The notes below the pieces were generated by a model that saw only the letters and a list, made by a program, of their open reading frames with translations, ran no database searches and was not told the DNA's origin. Both the position numbers and the translations under genes were made by a program. Positions 48,601 to 60,009 of a stretch of DNA of 64,000 nt are shown in pieces. The first letter of the stretch is position 1. Every line of letters starts with the position of its first letter. Source of the DNA: Erythroxylum novogranatense (Eukaryota > Streptophyta > Magnoliopsida > Malpighiales > Erythroxylaceae); contig CM057233.1 of assembly GCA_029891385.1 (NCBI GenBank), forward strand, positions 34,516,540 to 34,580,539. Reading direction: 5' to 3'.

Positions 48601-51600
48601 TAGCAGGAATTCCAAATTATGGTCCAGTGGGTACATGAAACCTTAGAATGTTTTCAAATCCTTTGGTTCTTTAAATATTTTCCTTTTTCCTTTTGAATTA
48701 CAAAAAAGCTTATTTATGGAATTTCTTAAATTTTATCTTGTTAGTCAGGTCAAAATTGCTACTGAAACCTTAGTGAAGACTATGGTTGAACCTCGCCGTC
48801 GATGTTTTAGTTTACCAGTAGTGGATTTATGGAAAAAGGCTGCTGGCGGAATTGTACATGTGACAGTCATCTCAGCTAGTAAACTTTCTGGGAGTCATTT
48901 GAAAGGAAGCCCATCAAGAAAACAATTTTATCTTAGGGCTGGTAGTTCAGAAGAACATGTTGATATTGAAGATCTGCATACATTTGTTGAGGTTGAGCTT
49001 GGACAGTTGACAAGGAGAACAAATATAAGACCAGGGTCAAGTCCTACATATGATTCAACATTCAACATGATTTTGCATGAAGATACGGGAATTCTTCGAT
49101 TCCAGCTTTACAACTGTACCCCAGGCAGTGTGAAGTATGACTTTGTAGGAAGTTGTGAGATAAAGGTACAGTTTTGTTCAAATTCTGAGGGATTAAGAAC
49201 TAACTTGTGACTTATTTGGTTTTTCTTGCAAAGTATATGCAGCTTTGGCATTTGTAACACTAGCATGAAATGTGACTTATTTGGTTTTTCTTGCAAAGTA
49301 TATGCAACTTTGGCATTTATGTCACTAGCATGAAATTTAGAAAGGGATATTAAATCTCTACATCTTATGCCTGCTATGATTTTTTTGTTCCTATCTATAT
49401 GAGTGTTTAATTATTGGCATGATCTTTGAATTTCATCTTTTTCTCTCAATTCTTGTAACCTTTTGAGCAGATCAAGTATGTTGCAGATGACTCATCAATC
49501 TTTTGGGCAGTAGGACCCGACTCCGGTGTAATAGCTACCCGTGCTGAGTTTTGTGGAAAAGAAGTTGAAATGATTGTTCCATTTGAGGGGATTGGTTCAG
49601 GCGAGGTAAAATATTTAGATTCCAAGTAATTGCATATTTTAATTATTTTTAAATGATACATTTACCTATATAAGGTGTACATTTACCTATATAAGGTGTT
49701 GTAGTTTTACTCATCAATGCTATATAATCACCTGATCCTGGTGCTAACGAGTTTTGATGTTTATTTATTACTTTTCTTTCACATTTCCCATTTTTCGCTA
49801 TATAGTCTTATCGTCGTCGTCATCACACTCAGTTGAATCTCACACTAATGGGGAGTCTAGAGAGGTCTAATAATACGCAACCTTACCCTTACATAGTAGA
49901 GAGACTGTTCTGGTAGACCATATGCAAATGTGACATGAAGAGTTAAAAAACAATAGATACATAAAAAAAAAAAAATTAATGAGAATAAAGAAAAAAAAAG
50001 TAAAAAAGAATAATAACAGCTTCAAAAAAAATCAAGTTTAGAAGAAAAATATGGAAGAAAATAATAAGGATAAGAATAAGAATACTAAGAATAATAATAA
50101 TAGTAGTAAGAAAAGGAGAGAAACCCAACCAGTTGAATCAAGAAGATGCCCAGATGGTCAACAAGATGCACGCAGGGGAATCACATTCAAATCAAATCTA
50201 ACAAACATGCAGAGTAAAGAGGCATTCAAGAATTAAAGAATTAAAAGCAATAGTTAGAATGCATGTAGCAAGAAAGTTGAGACAACTAGACAATGGTAAA
50301 GATACGGTGACCAGGGCCTTTATACACACAGAACCTAGATATGGGTAGCAGGGCTAGAAGCAAAGGTGAGCTCATTTGTACCTCTTGGAAACTCCACTGC
50401 ATCACCTACAAGAAAATATGTGAAAAAAAAAACGTTGCCAACTTTTGGAAACCCGAGTGAAACTCCTAAGGAGGGTTCTAGAGTGGGGAAGATCTAGGAA
50501 AATTTTCAAGAGTCCAGAAATAAAACCCAATAATGAACTCTGTACACTTGCAAACATATGCTCCTCCAATTCTATATCTTGCTGCCCGGGAACCTAACCA
50601 TGGATGGACGCACGAACATGCTATGAGGTTACGTAGAGACTGTGAGAGACGTAGCAAGCAACAAGGACAGCAACATTGTTGGGGAGTGCACAAGTGCTGT
50701 GGTAGTATCTGGTGGCAGCATCACTGTAGTTGGTTTAACGTATGGGCTGAAACTAGAGAGTAACTATCCCAATAGACCCACACCTGTCTGTCAGAAATCA
50801 GCGCACGACCGTTGGAGTACCAACGGCACACAAAGAAAAGATTGATGGATTCTCATGCAACGATCAATAAAATTTTATAGCCTTATGATATTTGAGATAT
50901 ATAATGATTATATGAGCAGTCAGAAAATTTTATACTTACCTCTGGTCCTTGGACTGTCTGCAATAGGGCATGGTTCTTGGCTTGGCCTAACAGTTAACTT
51001 GGGTCTGATTTCTACTGTGCAATGTCAGTAGGGATAAGGATTATTTCATCTATAAGCTCATGCATAACTTCCAAAGTAATGGTTCTAAAAGACATTCTGA
51101 GTGAGAATTTGGCAATTTTGACAACCCTGGTTACATGTAAACTTATCAAGGTTCCTCATTTTCTTGCTGAACAGTCCAACCAGGTTATTGAATTGTTGAT
51201 ATTTTTATAACACCAAATATTACCTTTCTTTGCTATTTCAGTGTGGCCGCTCGCTATGGTTTTTCATGTCTCTAAAAGATAGCTAAGGAATTATGTTGTT
51301 TCAATGCAATTTGCAGTTGAGAGTCAAACTAGTGTTAAAAGAATGGCAATTTTCTGATGGTAAGCATAGTGTTAACAAGATCGATGCCAGCTCTCAGCAA
51401 TCAGCATATGGGTCATCAAATCATCAATTGAGGACGGGAAGGAAAATCAATCTAGCAGTTGTTGAGGGATGGGATCTTGCTACGAAAGAAAGATCTGGGA
51501 GGTCTGATCCATATGTTAAATTGCAGTACAGAAAGGTAGAGTTCTTTCTTTATAGGATTTTAGATTCCTTAACTGATGTTAAAGATCTTGAAAATGTCAA

Positions 51601-53803
51601 AACATAGGTTATACCAGAGTTTAGTGATTTATTTATTGCCTGACACTGACTGACTGCTGCAAGCTTGTCCTCAGGTTCTTCATAGAACAACAACTGCCCA
51701 TGCTTCTAATCCTACATGGAGCCAGAAGTTTGAATTTGATGAGATAGGAGGTGGTGAATGCCTTATGATTAAGTGCTATAATGAAGACTTCTTTGGAGAT
51801 GACAATATTGGAAGTGCAAGAGTGAATATGGAAGGACTGGTGGAAGGATTAATGAGGGATATATGGGTTCCCCTTGAAAAGGCAAATTCAGGAGAAGTGA
51901 GGCTGCAAATTGAAGCAGTCAGGATTGACAACTCAGAGGTAACCAAGGTATCATTTATCTTTAATGAACAGTGCTTAAAGAGATACAATGGCTCCGAAAT
52001 AGTTTTACCATACCCTTTTCATGGTCCACAGCATAGCCTTATGTATGTTTTTGGTTTTCCCTGTGAATTTTTTGTGACTGAGTGTTAGTCCTGGTATGGA
52101 TTGGAATTCCCAGTGTGCTGGCTTTTGGGGTTATAATACTTTAGCTTGATGCTTACCACTTTAATATGTTTTTCCTTCTCTCAGTTCCCACTTTCTTGAA
52201 CATCTCAGGGTTCAGGTGCAGGTTCAAATAATGGTTGGATTGAACTTGTTGTAGTTGAAGCTAAGGACCTTATAGCTGCAGATGTCGGAGGGACCAGCGA
52301 TCCTTTTGTAACGGTGCAATATGGAAACTTGAAGAAGAGAACTAAGGTTTGAACTTTGCATTCATAGTTAACACGGATTCACCTGAATTTGTATGTTTTT
52401 TTCATTCTATAACCAAAGTATGGCCTAGAGTTTGAAGCAATGCCATCATGTTAAAAAAGGAAAACTCTAGTGTATGTCAGCGTTTGGCATCTTTTGATCT
52501 CTAAGGTTGTGGATATAGGTCTCTAATTCACTGTTCATACATTTTGTCTTTTTGAGCATTCAGCCTGACGTACGCCAGTTCTCCTGCACTTTAAATCTCT
52601 TCTCGTCAAGGTAGTCTAGGACATCCATCAATCTGTTTTCACTATTAAGAATTAGCCCAAAAGGAATTGTTTGGTACAAAATGCTCTTTAATTAGTAGAT
52701 ACTTTAATGGGAAATATTTATGAGAAATGGCATTTTATCATATGTTTAAATCCTGTAGATTTGTTATAGCAAACTTGTATCACTGTTCTGTCTATGCTTC
52801 TTGCACTACTACAATCACTGGCTCTGCTTTGGTTCGCTTTTCAGGTTGTGGAAAAAACTTTGAATCCTCATTGGAATCAGACCTTAGAGTTCCCTGATGA
52901 TGGTAGTCCACTGGAATTGCGTGTGAAAGATCATAATGCTTTGCTACCCACTGCAAGAATAGGTGATTGTGTTGTAGAATATCAGAGATTGCCTCCAAAC
53001 CACATGTTTGACAAGTGGATACCCCTCCAGGGTGTTACAAGAGGAGAGATCCATATCCAAATTACTAGGAAGGTTCCTGAACTCGAGAAGAGAACCAGTG
53101 TGGACTCTGAAGGGTCTTTAACTAAATCACACGGACTATCAAACCAGGTGAGATTGTAATCCTCTTCTTTTTTAAAAGGCAATCTAGTCCTTAGGCATTG
53201 TGGAATTTGCATTGCACTCTTAAAGTCACTTGGCGTCTTTACACTTGGTGTTCAAATTTTGGTTTACAGTTCAAATTACTACTAATGGAGTGAGAGTATA
53301 CCTACATAATAGTGAGGATTTAAGTAAAATTGACCTGTATAGATCAATTGGAAGTTTGATGAATATGCTTGTCTTTTTTTGAAGCACCCTGAGATAATCT
53401 GGTTTTCTGAACTTTGACTATTGCTCCTGTTTCTGAATTTTTTTTAGGCTTTTGATCAGTATTTATTGATGCCATTTGGTTTTCTTAGACTAAGATTTAT
53501 GCATCATGAGGTTGTCATGACGTGCCTATCATAATGAACTGCTTATCAACTATCTTAAGCTGGTTATTATGAACATAATTTCATCAGATAAAAGAGATGA
53601 TATATAAGCTTCAATCTCTGGTGGATGATAGCGACACTGAGGGAGTCTCTGCATCTTTGAGCAAGTTGGAGAGTCTTCAAGATGCGCAAGAAGACTATAT
53701 GGTACAGCTTGAGACTGAGAAAAAGCTGCTGCTTAACAAGATAAGAGAGGTTGGTGAGGAGATTATGAAATCAACGCCACCCATGAGCAGAGGATTTTCT
53801 TGA
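42649..53803 (+). CDS. SMP and C2 domain lipid-transfer-type protein (NTMC2 type 3, At3g18370-like)
   Basis: Fourteen exons read in phase: 42649-42840, 42972-43046, 43133-43240, 43879-43911, 44003-44092, 47347-47472, 48176-48319, 48749-49165, 49471-49605, 51317-51535, 51675-51938, 52209-52346, 52845-53147 and 53588-53803, giving about 819 residues. An N-terminal hydrophobic anchor spans residues ~28-60 (FLSFLIPLLLIVW). An SMP lipid-binding domain covers ~90-270 (VEHCEWLNKLFMEVW, LEFSLGSCPP, ELPGVSSWLV). C2-like domains follow at ~290-435, ~483-595 and ~610-715, then a coiled-coil tail. The third C2 keeps a DVGGTSDPF loop; the second lacks the first loop Asp (KERSGRSDPY), so calcium binding probably differs. 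By family knowledge these proteins sit at ER contact sites and move or sense lipids. Exon 11 has a second donor nine bases downstream (51947). Intron 5 carries a retroelement piece. Confidence 0.93.
44600..46165 (-). pseudogene. Ty3/gypsy gag remnant in intron 5 of the SMP/C2 gene
   Basis: From the right on the minus strand: a primer site TGGTATCAGAGC at 46151-46162, a gag start with DEILLRVIERLNP, a PHILLDLTTVVEDFFDWYHM block near 45720, and a zinc knuckle near 45150 (CF, stop, CNGRGHFAYEC; C-x2-C-x4-H-x4-C spacing kept). An acidic EEEEEFDEYVYE block follows. Stops interrupt it. The left edge is vague; no second LTR is present, so the element is truncated. It runs antisense to the host gene. 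Confidence 0.75.
46166..46727 (-). repeat. 5' LTR of the intron 5 retroelement
   Basis: On the minus strand it starts TGTTGAGATGAGGATTGGGA and ends CTTACATCA, three bases before the tRNA-Met primer site. Its length is 562 bp. There is no partner LTR to the left within the intron. Confidence 0.75.
49206..49335 (+). repeat. 65 bp tandem duplication in intron 8
   Basis: TGTGACTTATTTGGTTTTTC with its following 45 bases occurs twice in direct succession (49206-49270 and 49271-49335) with about four differences. Confidence 0.9.
49830..51316. repeat. Most of intron 9, with a SINE-like fragment
   Basis: Around 49850-49920 the words AATACGCAACCTTACCCTTA and GTAGAGAGACTGTTCTGGTA closely resemble the body of plant Au/TS-type SINEs. 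Poly(A)-like and AAT-rich DNA follows to about 50110. The rest of the intron, including a mildly GC-richer part at 50530-50850 with short open frames, matches nothing I recognise. Confidence 0.45.
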
Positions 53804-54735
53804 GTTTGAACTTTGCATGCTAGCTTTTTTCATTGTCTTCTATCTATAGAGTAAAAATAGGCATACAGGTCATCAAAAGTAAGGTTCTTACAGTCCTTCC
53901 CACATTCCACTAGACTAAAATATGCTTATAGCACCTTTTCTGGTTTTTGGATGAAAGCTTGTAAGTCCGTTTATCAGAAGATTTAAGACGACGTTCAGGT
54001 CACTGCTTTCCTGGGTTCACCGCTTCTTGTTGTTGTCAAACTTAGTTGCAAATGATCAAAGAAATAAGAGAACAAACCATGGCGCGTTACCACTTGCCAC
54101 TTTCTCTTGTGAAGCAACAGCCAACAGTATATTGCTATGGATATGATATGATGGCATCGCCTCTCTAAGTTGACTTTTAGCCTTTGTTTGCGCTCTTTGA
54201 GGTTTAAATCGTTTTCCAGAGGTTGAGGTTTTGATTTTTATTTAACGTACAAACATCTAAAACATTACATTCGACTCGTCATACAGTGAATATTGGCTGT
54301 TGATTGAACCAAAACATCACACAAATTACAAATTCAACATTATGCATTGACTTTGCTATCAATTATAAATGTCTATTTGGAGTATGAACATGAATTGTAT
54401 GATGTTAAACAAGTATCTCAATGGACATAAAATAAACTGAATGTGTGTACCATATCCAAACTTTGTTAAAAAAAACTTGCAATCTAATCATCCAAAAAAC
54501 AAGCTCAGCAAAAGTAACGTGAAAGAAACATGAGCCGTCAAGTTGATGCATCTATTAAAATCATAAAGGCCCAAGCAAACGAGTCTGAATTCTGCAAGGC
54601 CTAAAAAGAAAATATCCCCCGAGAAAGTCTTATCCTGCCACACCACTGAACAAGTTAGCCTGTCTAGAACTGCTAAAACTAAAATTAGATCATCAACTTC
54701 AACCTCTCCCTGTCTGTACATTGTTTCGCCATGAA
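53804..54735. other. Intergenic region between the SMP/C2 and CRM genes
   Basis: Contains the 3' UTR of the SMP/C2 gene and the promoter and 5' UTR of the CRM gene. No gene was recognised. In Arabidopsis, as I recall, a SAWADEE homeodomain gene lies between the two orthologues; nothing like it is here. Confidence 0.6.
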
Positions 54736-57700
54736 ATGAAATTATCCCATTCCCACAAAATCAGAACAATGACACTTACAACTACCAAACTAACAGAATT
54801 TCAACTAAGAACCTCACTGCCACTCACTTCCCACTCACTATTTTCCAATTCCTGTGCTCCTAAGACCTCTTCTCTTGCTCTGAGGCTTCACTTCTGTTCC
54901 TCTGCTTCTCTCAGGACCAGCAAGCACTCAAAACCCAGAAGTCCTAATACGTCCCCAAACGCTCCATGGCATTCGAGATGGCCCTCTCGCAAGCCTCCCC
55001 TCGAAGACCCACCAAGGAAAATCGCTCAACCCTACGCAAAAGAAGAAAAGACTCGATTTTTAACCAAAGACAAAGGCCAAAACGCCATAGAAAGAATTGT
55101 CCTTCGGTTGAGAAACTTGGGTTTAGGGGTTGAAGAAGGGGAAGGTGTAGAAGAAGGGGACGACGGAATCGCTGCCGGAGATTTTGCTCCGGTGACGGGA
55201 GAGGAGAGGCTGGCGGATTTGTTAAAACGAGAGTGGATTAGGCCGGACACATTCTTTTCTATGAAGGATAAGGAAAATGAAAATGATGATGAAGTGGTAT
55301 TGCCATGGGAGAGAGACGAAGGAGTTGAGGGGGAGGGAGAGATTGGGAAGGAGAGGAAAAGAAGGGTTAAAGCTCCAACATTGGCGGAATTGACATTGGA
55401 GGATGAGGAGCTGAGGAGATTAAGGAGAAATGGGATGTTTTTAAGAGAAAGGATAAGCATTCCGAAAGCAGGGCTAACAAAGGAAGTTATGCAGAAAATT
55501 CATGATAAATGGAGGAAAGAGGAGTTGGTTAGGCTCAAGTTTCACGAGGTGCTTGCTCATGATATGAGGACTGCTCATGAACTTGTGGAGGTAACCTAGT
55601 CTTGAGAATTCTGAATTGAACGAGCAGTTGTTCTATTCTGCATATACTGAGTATTTGAGTTTCATGATTCGCCACTGGTTGTTGCTACCTTGCGTTGTTT
55701 GATTTTGCATTTTGATAGATGTGCTAGAGTTAGATTAGGATTTTTTGGATTGTCTGACTAACTACTTGTACTGATTGGTCAGCGTCGAACAGGGGGTTTA
55801 GTTATATGGAGGGCAGGGAGTGTTATGGTGGTGTTCCGAGGGATTAATTATCAAGGGCCTCCATCAAAATCTCAACTAGCTGACCGGGAAGGGAATGCTC
55901 TTTTTGTTCCAAATGTTTCCTCTGCTGATGTGGCAACAGTGACCAGCCAGGAGCTTGCAACTTCTATTCCTGGAAAGAGTAAACCAGCTGCGCTGAGAGC
56001 AGAATGCACTGAGAATATGACCGAAGAGGAAGCTGAATATAATCAACTGCTAGATGGATTAGGCCCTCGATTTGAAGAATGGTGGGGAACAGGAGTGCTT
56101 CCCGTGGACGCTGACATGCTACCTGGAAAAGTTCCTGGTTATAAAACGCCTTTTAGGCTACTTCCTACAGGAATGAGATCACGTCTTACTAATGGGGAGA
56201 TGACAAACCTGCGGAAACTTGCTAAATCACTCCCCTGTCACTTTGCTCTTGGTATTGCTCCCATTCGGTAAAATTCTCAGTTGCAATCTCAACTTTAAAG
56301 ACATTATGCCACATGTCATTCTGAGCTTCTATGCAGGGAGAAACAGAAATCATCAAGGATTGGCAGCAGCGATACTCAGACTTTGGGAGAAGAGCTTAGT
56401 TGCAAAAATTGCTGTGAAGCGAGGCATTCAAAATACAAATAACAAACTAATGGCTGACGAGTTAAAGGTGTGTTGCGTAGTTCCTGCACACCTTGGAAGG
56501 GACAATTAGTTGTAACTAATGTGAATGTATGTGTGTGCGCACGTGTGCATGCATGCGAGCATTCCTGTGGGTATTTTGTTGTGATACAGTGATTGTGTCA
56601 TTGCTGATGATCTTGTATAAATTTGAGATTTAGTGGCCAACTTTGTATCTTGAAAAATGATGTGCTTTACTTGGAAGTTGGGAGAGAAAACATAAGTGTA
56701 GGTCCCTCAATTAACTAACAGTTGCAAGTAACTGGTGATATTTCATTGATCTTGCAGAACTTAACAGGAGGAGTTTTATTACTAAGAAATAAGTATTTCA
56801 TTGTAATCTATCGTGGGAAGGATTTCTTGCCAACTAGTGTTGCTGCTGCTTTAGCAGAGAGACAAGAATTAACAAAACAGATCCAAGATGTTGAAGAGAA
56901 TGTGAGAAGTAAAGAAGTGGAAGCTGTACCATCGGGTGAAGATGAGGGAATGGCACTTGCAGGTACCTTAGCAGAGTTTTACGAAGCCCAAGCTCGGTGG
57001 GGAAGAAATGTAACACCCGAAGAACATGAGAAAATGATTGAAGATGCTTCTAGAGCTAAAACTTCCAGATTAATGAAACGTGTTGAACACAAATTAGCAA
57101 TTGTAAGTATAATATTCTATCTTGCTGGTAATTTCTCTTAACTTCTTTTTCACTCAAGGTTATAAACTAACGGCTTGTAACATATATATGGTTGTAAGTT
57201 GAATCTGAACGCTCCTCTAGAAGTGCTTTGACATTTCTTTCCTTCTTCTGATTGTTGTATATTTAATATTTATTTAATCCTTAATTTTAAAGATCTGAAT
57301 ATGGTGGTTGTAAACTCTTCAAATGGCCTTGCAGCAAATCTTTATTTACTATCTGGCAATTTTATGCAGAAAGCTACAAAAGTTGTTTTTTTGTTTGTTT
57401 TTTGTGTGTGTTCCATGATCGATAGTAGGATGAATACTATGTAGCTCCTTACTAGTTTGAAGTATCTAAAGATTTAAATTTCTGCCCGCTTTCTTCAATT
57501 TTAGCTCAACTTTATGTATCTACCTTTGACAAATTTTTGCAGGACGGATACGCAGTCACAATTCTTAATTTTATAGTGTGTATTCTCATTTATATCGTCT
57601 TTTTCATTTCCTTATTTTAATATTTGAATTCTTCAAAAGGCTCAAGCAAAGAAGCTTAGAGCAGAACGATTATTGGCCAAGATAGAAGTTTCAATGGTGC

Positions 57701-59155
57701 CCTCTGGTCCAGATTACGACCAGGAAACAATCACTGACGAGGAAAGGGCCATGTTTCGGAGGGTTGGTTTAAGAATGAAGGCATACTTACCTCTTGGTGA
57801 GAAATCTTTGGATCATTAATGAACTTGTAATTCAAGAGCTGTATATTTGATACTCTTTTGTTTGATAACATCTAGGTATCCGAGGCGTCTTTGATGGTGT
57901 CATTGAGAATATGCATTTGCACTGGAAGTATAGGGAACTTGTGAAGCTAATCTCCAAACAAAAGACCCTTGCCTTTGTTGAAGATACTGCAAGATTGTTG
58001 GAATATGAGAGTGGTGGGATACTGGTGGCAATTGAAAGGGTCCCCAAAGGGTTTGCTCTTATTTTCTATCGTGGGAAGAATTATCGGAGACCTATTAAGT
58101 TGAGGCCAAGAAACCTTCTGACAAAAGCAAAAGCCCTGAAGCGATCAGTAGCCATGCAACGGCATGAGGTTTTGATCTGTGCCCCATTTTTCTCATGCAT
58201 TTAGTGTCAAGTTATATACTTCCTTGATAATTACATGGATGAATTATTCAGGCTCTCAGTCAGCACATATCAGATTTGGAGAAAACCATTGAGCAAATGA
58301 AGAAAGAAATTGTAAGTATTCGGATAGCTTACCACCTGCAAATTTGAGTGCGAAGCTTAAATAATTATGCTTACTCTGTGGTTTAGAGATTTATTATGCT
58401 GTATTTGTGCACTAGTTTTCATCAGTATTACCTGTTTGTTATGATCATTACTTTCTTTAAATTCCCTATTTTATACTCTTTCGGTAATAAGATGAACTGA
58501 AGTACTTTGGTTGTTATCTGTAGTATTTTGCTCGGGAAGATAACGCAGACAATGTTTGGAGCTTAGAAGAACATGGCCAGCTTAATCCTACCTCAGAAAT
58601 TTTACGAGTAAGATACCATGCTTTACTCTATCCTAGCTAATCATTTTATGCACTTCACTCTGACCTTTTAATGTGTCACTTTAATGCACTTGGATTCAGT
58701 TGTTTCGTTTGTGGTTGTTTAAAGATTTATGCCATTTCGAGGGAAAGGACTAGCTTGCAAAGAAATCTTTTAAATATTTTATCAGATTGTCATATTAAGT
58801 CATTAGTGTACATTTCTCGTCTGTTTGTGTTATTGAGTGCTTAGGCGGGATCTGTGAGGTATAACAATCCCTTTGTGGTCGTGGCTGCATCTTAAACATT
58901 GCTATTGTTGTTAGAAAAGAAGGATAATATTTGCAAAAATCGAACTAACAACTTGGTATGAATATGCAGAGCGAGGCTGAAGCTTCATATGTTGAATCTG
59001 AAGAAGAAGAAGACGAAGAAGATGATGATGATGATGACGACGACTATGAAGATGATGACTACAAGAATGAGTACTTTATTGACGGGGAAGCTAATGAAGA
59101 TTCTGAATTTTCAAGCTTTGTAGATCGGGATCATTTTATGACTCATGACAGTTAA
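54736..59155 (+). CDS. CRM-domain RNA-binding protein, organelle-targeted (EMB1865-like)
   Basis: Nine exons in phase: 54736-55590, 55783-56251, 56337-56467, 56758-57102, 57640-57796, 57876-58168, 58252-58311, 58524-58607 and 58970-59155, giving about 859 residues. The N-terminus is rich in Ser, Thr, Arg and Lys and poor in acidic residues for ~90 residues, as in a plastid or mitochondrial transit peptide; the next ATG at 54769 is an alternative start. Three CRM domains lie at ~240-330, ~410-510 ([24 protein letters not shown]) and ~630-730 ([25 protein letters not shown]), each with the typical basic GxxG-like loop and RGxNY/RGKDF end. The C-terminus is very acidic (runs of Glu and Asp). CRM proteins bind group II introns in plant organelles and promote splicing; the Arabidopsis counterpart is embryo-essential. 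The specific RNA targets cannot be read here. Confidence 0.93.
58994..59075 (+). repeat. Coding GAA/GAT microsatellite (acidic run)
   Basis: Repeated GAA, GAT and GAC codons in the last exon of the CRM gene encode an almost unbroken Glu/Asp stretch. Such triplet runs vary in length without shifting the frame. Confidence 0.85.
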
Positions 59156-60009
59156 CTATTCTTCTATCATATTTGGAATGTCTAGCTGGTGCTTTCCTTT
59201 TCATTATGCCTAATGAACAGGTAATTAATTATTAACCTGAAGTTTTTGACCTCCTTTAATATTCGTTCTTGTACAATTTTGCAAGTTACCACATTTGCCA
59301 ATTAACAGGCTCTGATCTGTGGTTGCATTCCTAGTGGTTGATTTAGTCAATCTTTGTTGAACCATATGGATGTATTTAAGGAAAACAATAGATTTGTGGT
59401 CTGATATCTTAAATTCCTTCCAACTGATTGACTGCAGTTTGGACAATTGTTTATGCACTGCGAAGCAAATCAGTTCATTTTCCAAGGGTTGGTGTCTAAT
59501 TCTCCCTTCATATTATACAGAGAAACGTTTTTGTAATTCGAAATCGTGACACAAAGGAGAAATCTTAACTTTAAAGCTCCCCTTCTTCACTAAACCAGCA
59601 TGCCAAGTTAGAAGTTAATAGACATGTATCGACACGCAATAACCTACTCGATCAATTCATTCTCTCGTATTCAACCCCACAAGAAGGTCCTCACGTACAA
59701 AAGCAAATTACGATTATAACACCAGACGTTGTCTTGAGATATTTTGCCTGTTCAAAGGCAATTGAATGAACTACATTCATATTACAGCCTGGACCAAAAG
59801 ACCATCTACTTCTACACCAGTTACAAGTTACCATGGCTGCAGAAACCCTGGAAAAAATTCAATCCCTACAAATGAAAATCGAAAAGGGTTTCTGGACTAT
59901 CTTGCATCAAATTCCAAGAAAATTTGGCCGGAAAGGACCAGAACTGATTCGGCAGTTCTCCGCTATGATAGGAGCTTCCATATTGAAATTCCTTGGTAGT
60001 CTACAAAAA
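59156..60009. other. Region between the convergent CRM and ESP1-like genes
   Basis: Presumed 3' UTRs of both genes. Short open frames on the plus strand at 59766-60030 show no family resemblance and lie antisense to the ESP1-like 3' end. Confidence 0.6.

Noticed and set aside
50478..50845. Possible extra exon or nested gene in intron 9
   Set aside because: The SMP/C2 reading frame joins 49605 to 51317 without it, and the short frames on both strands match no known domain.
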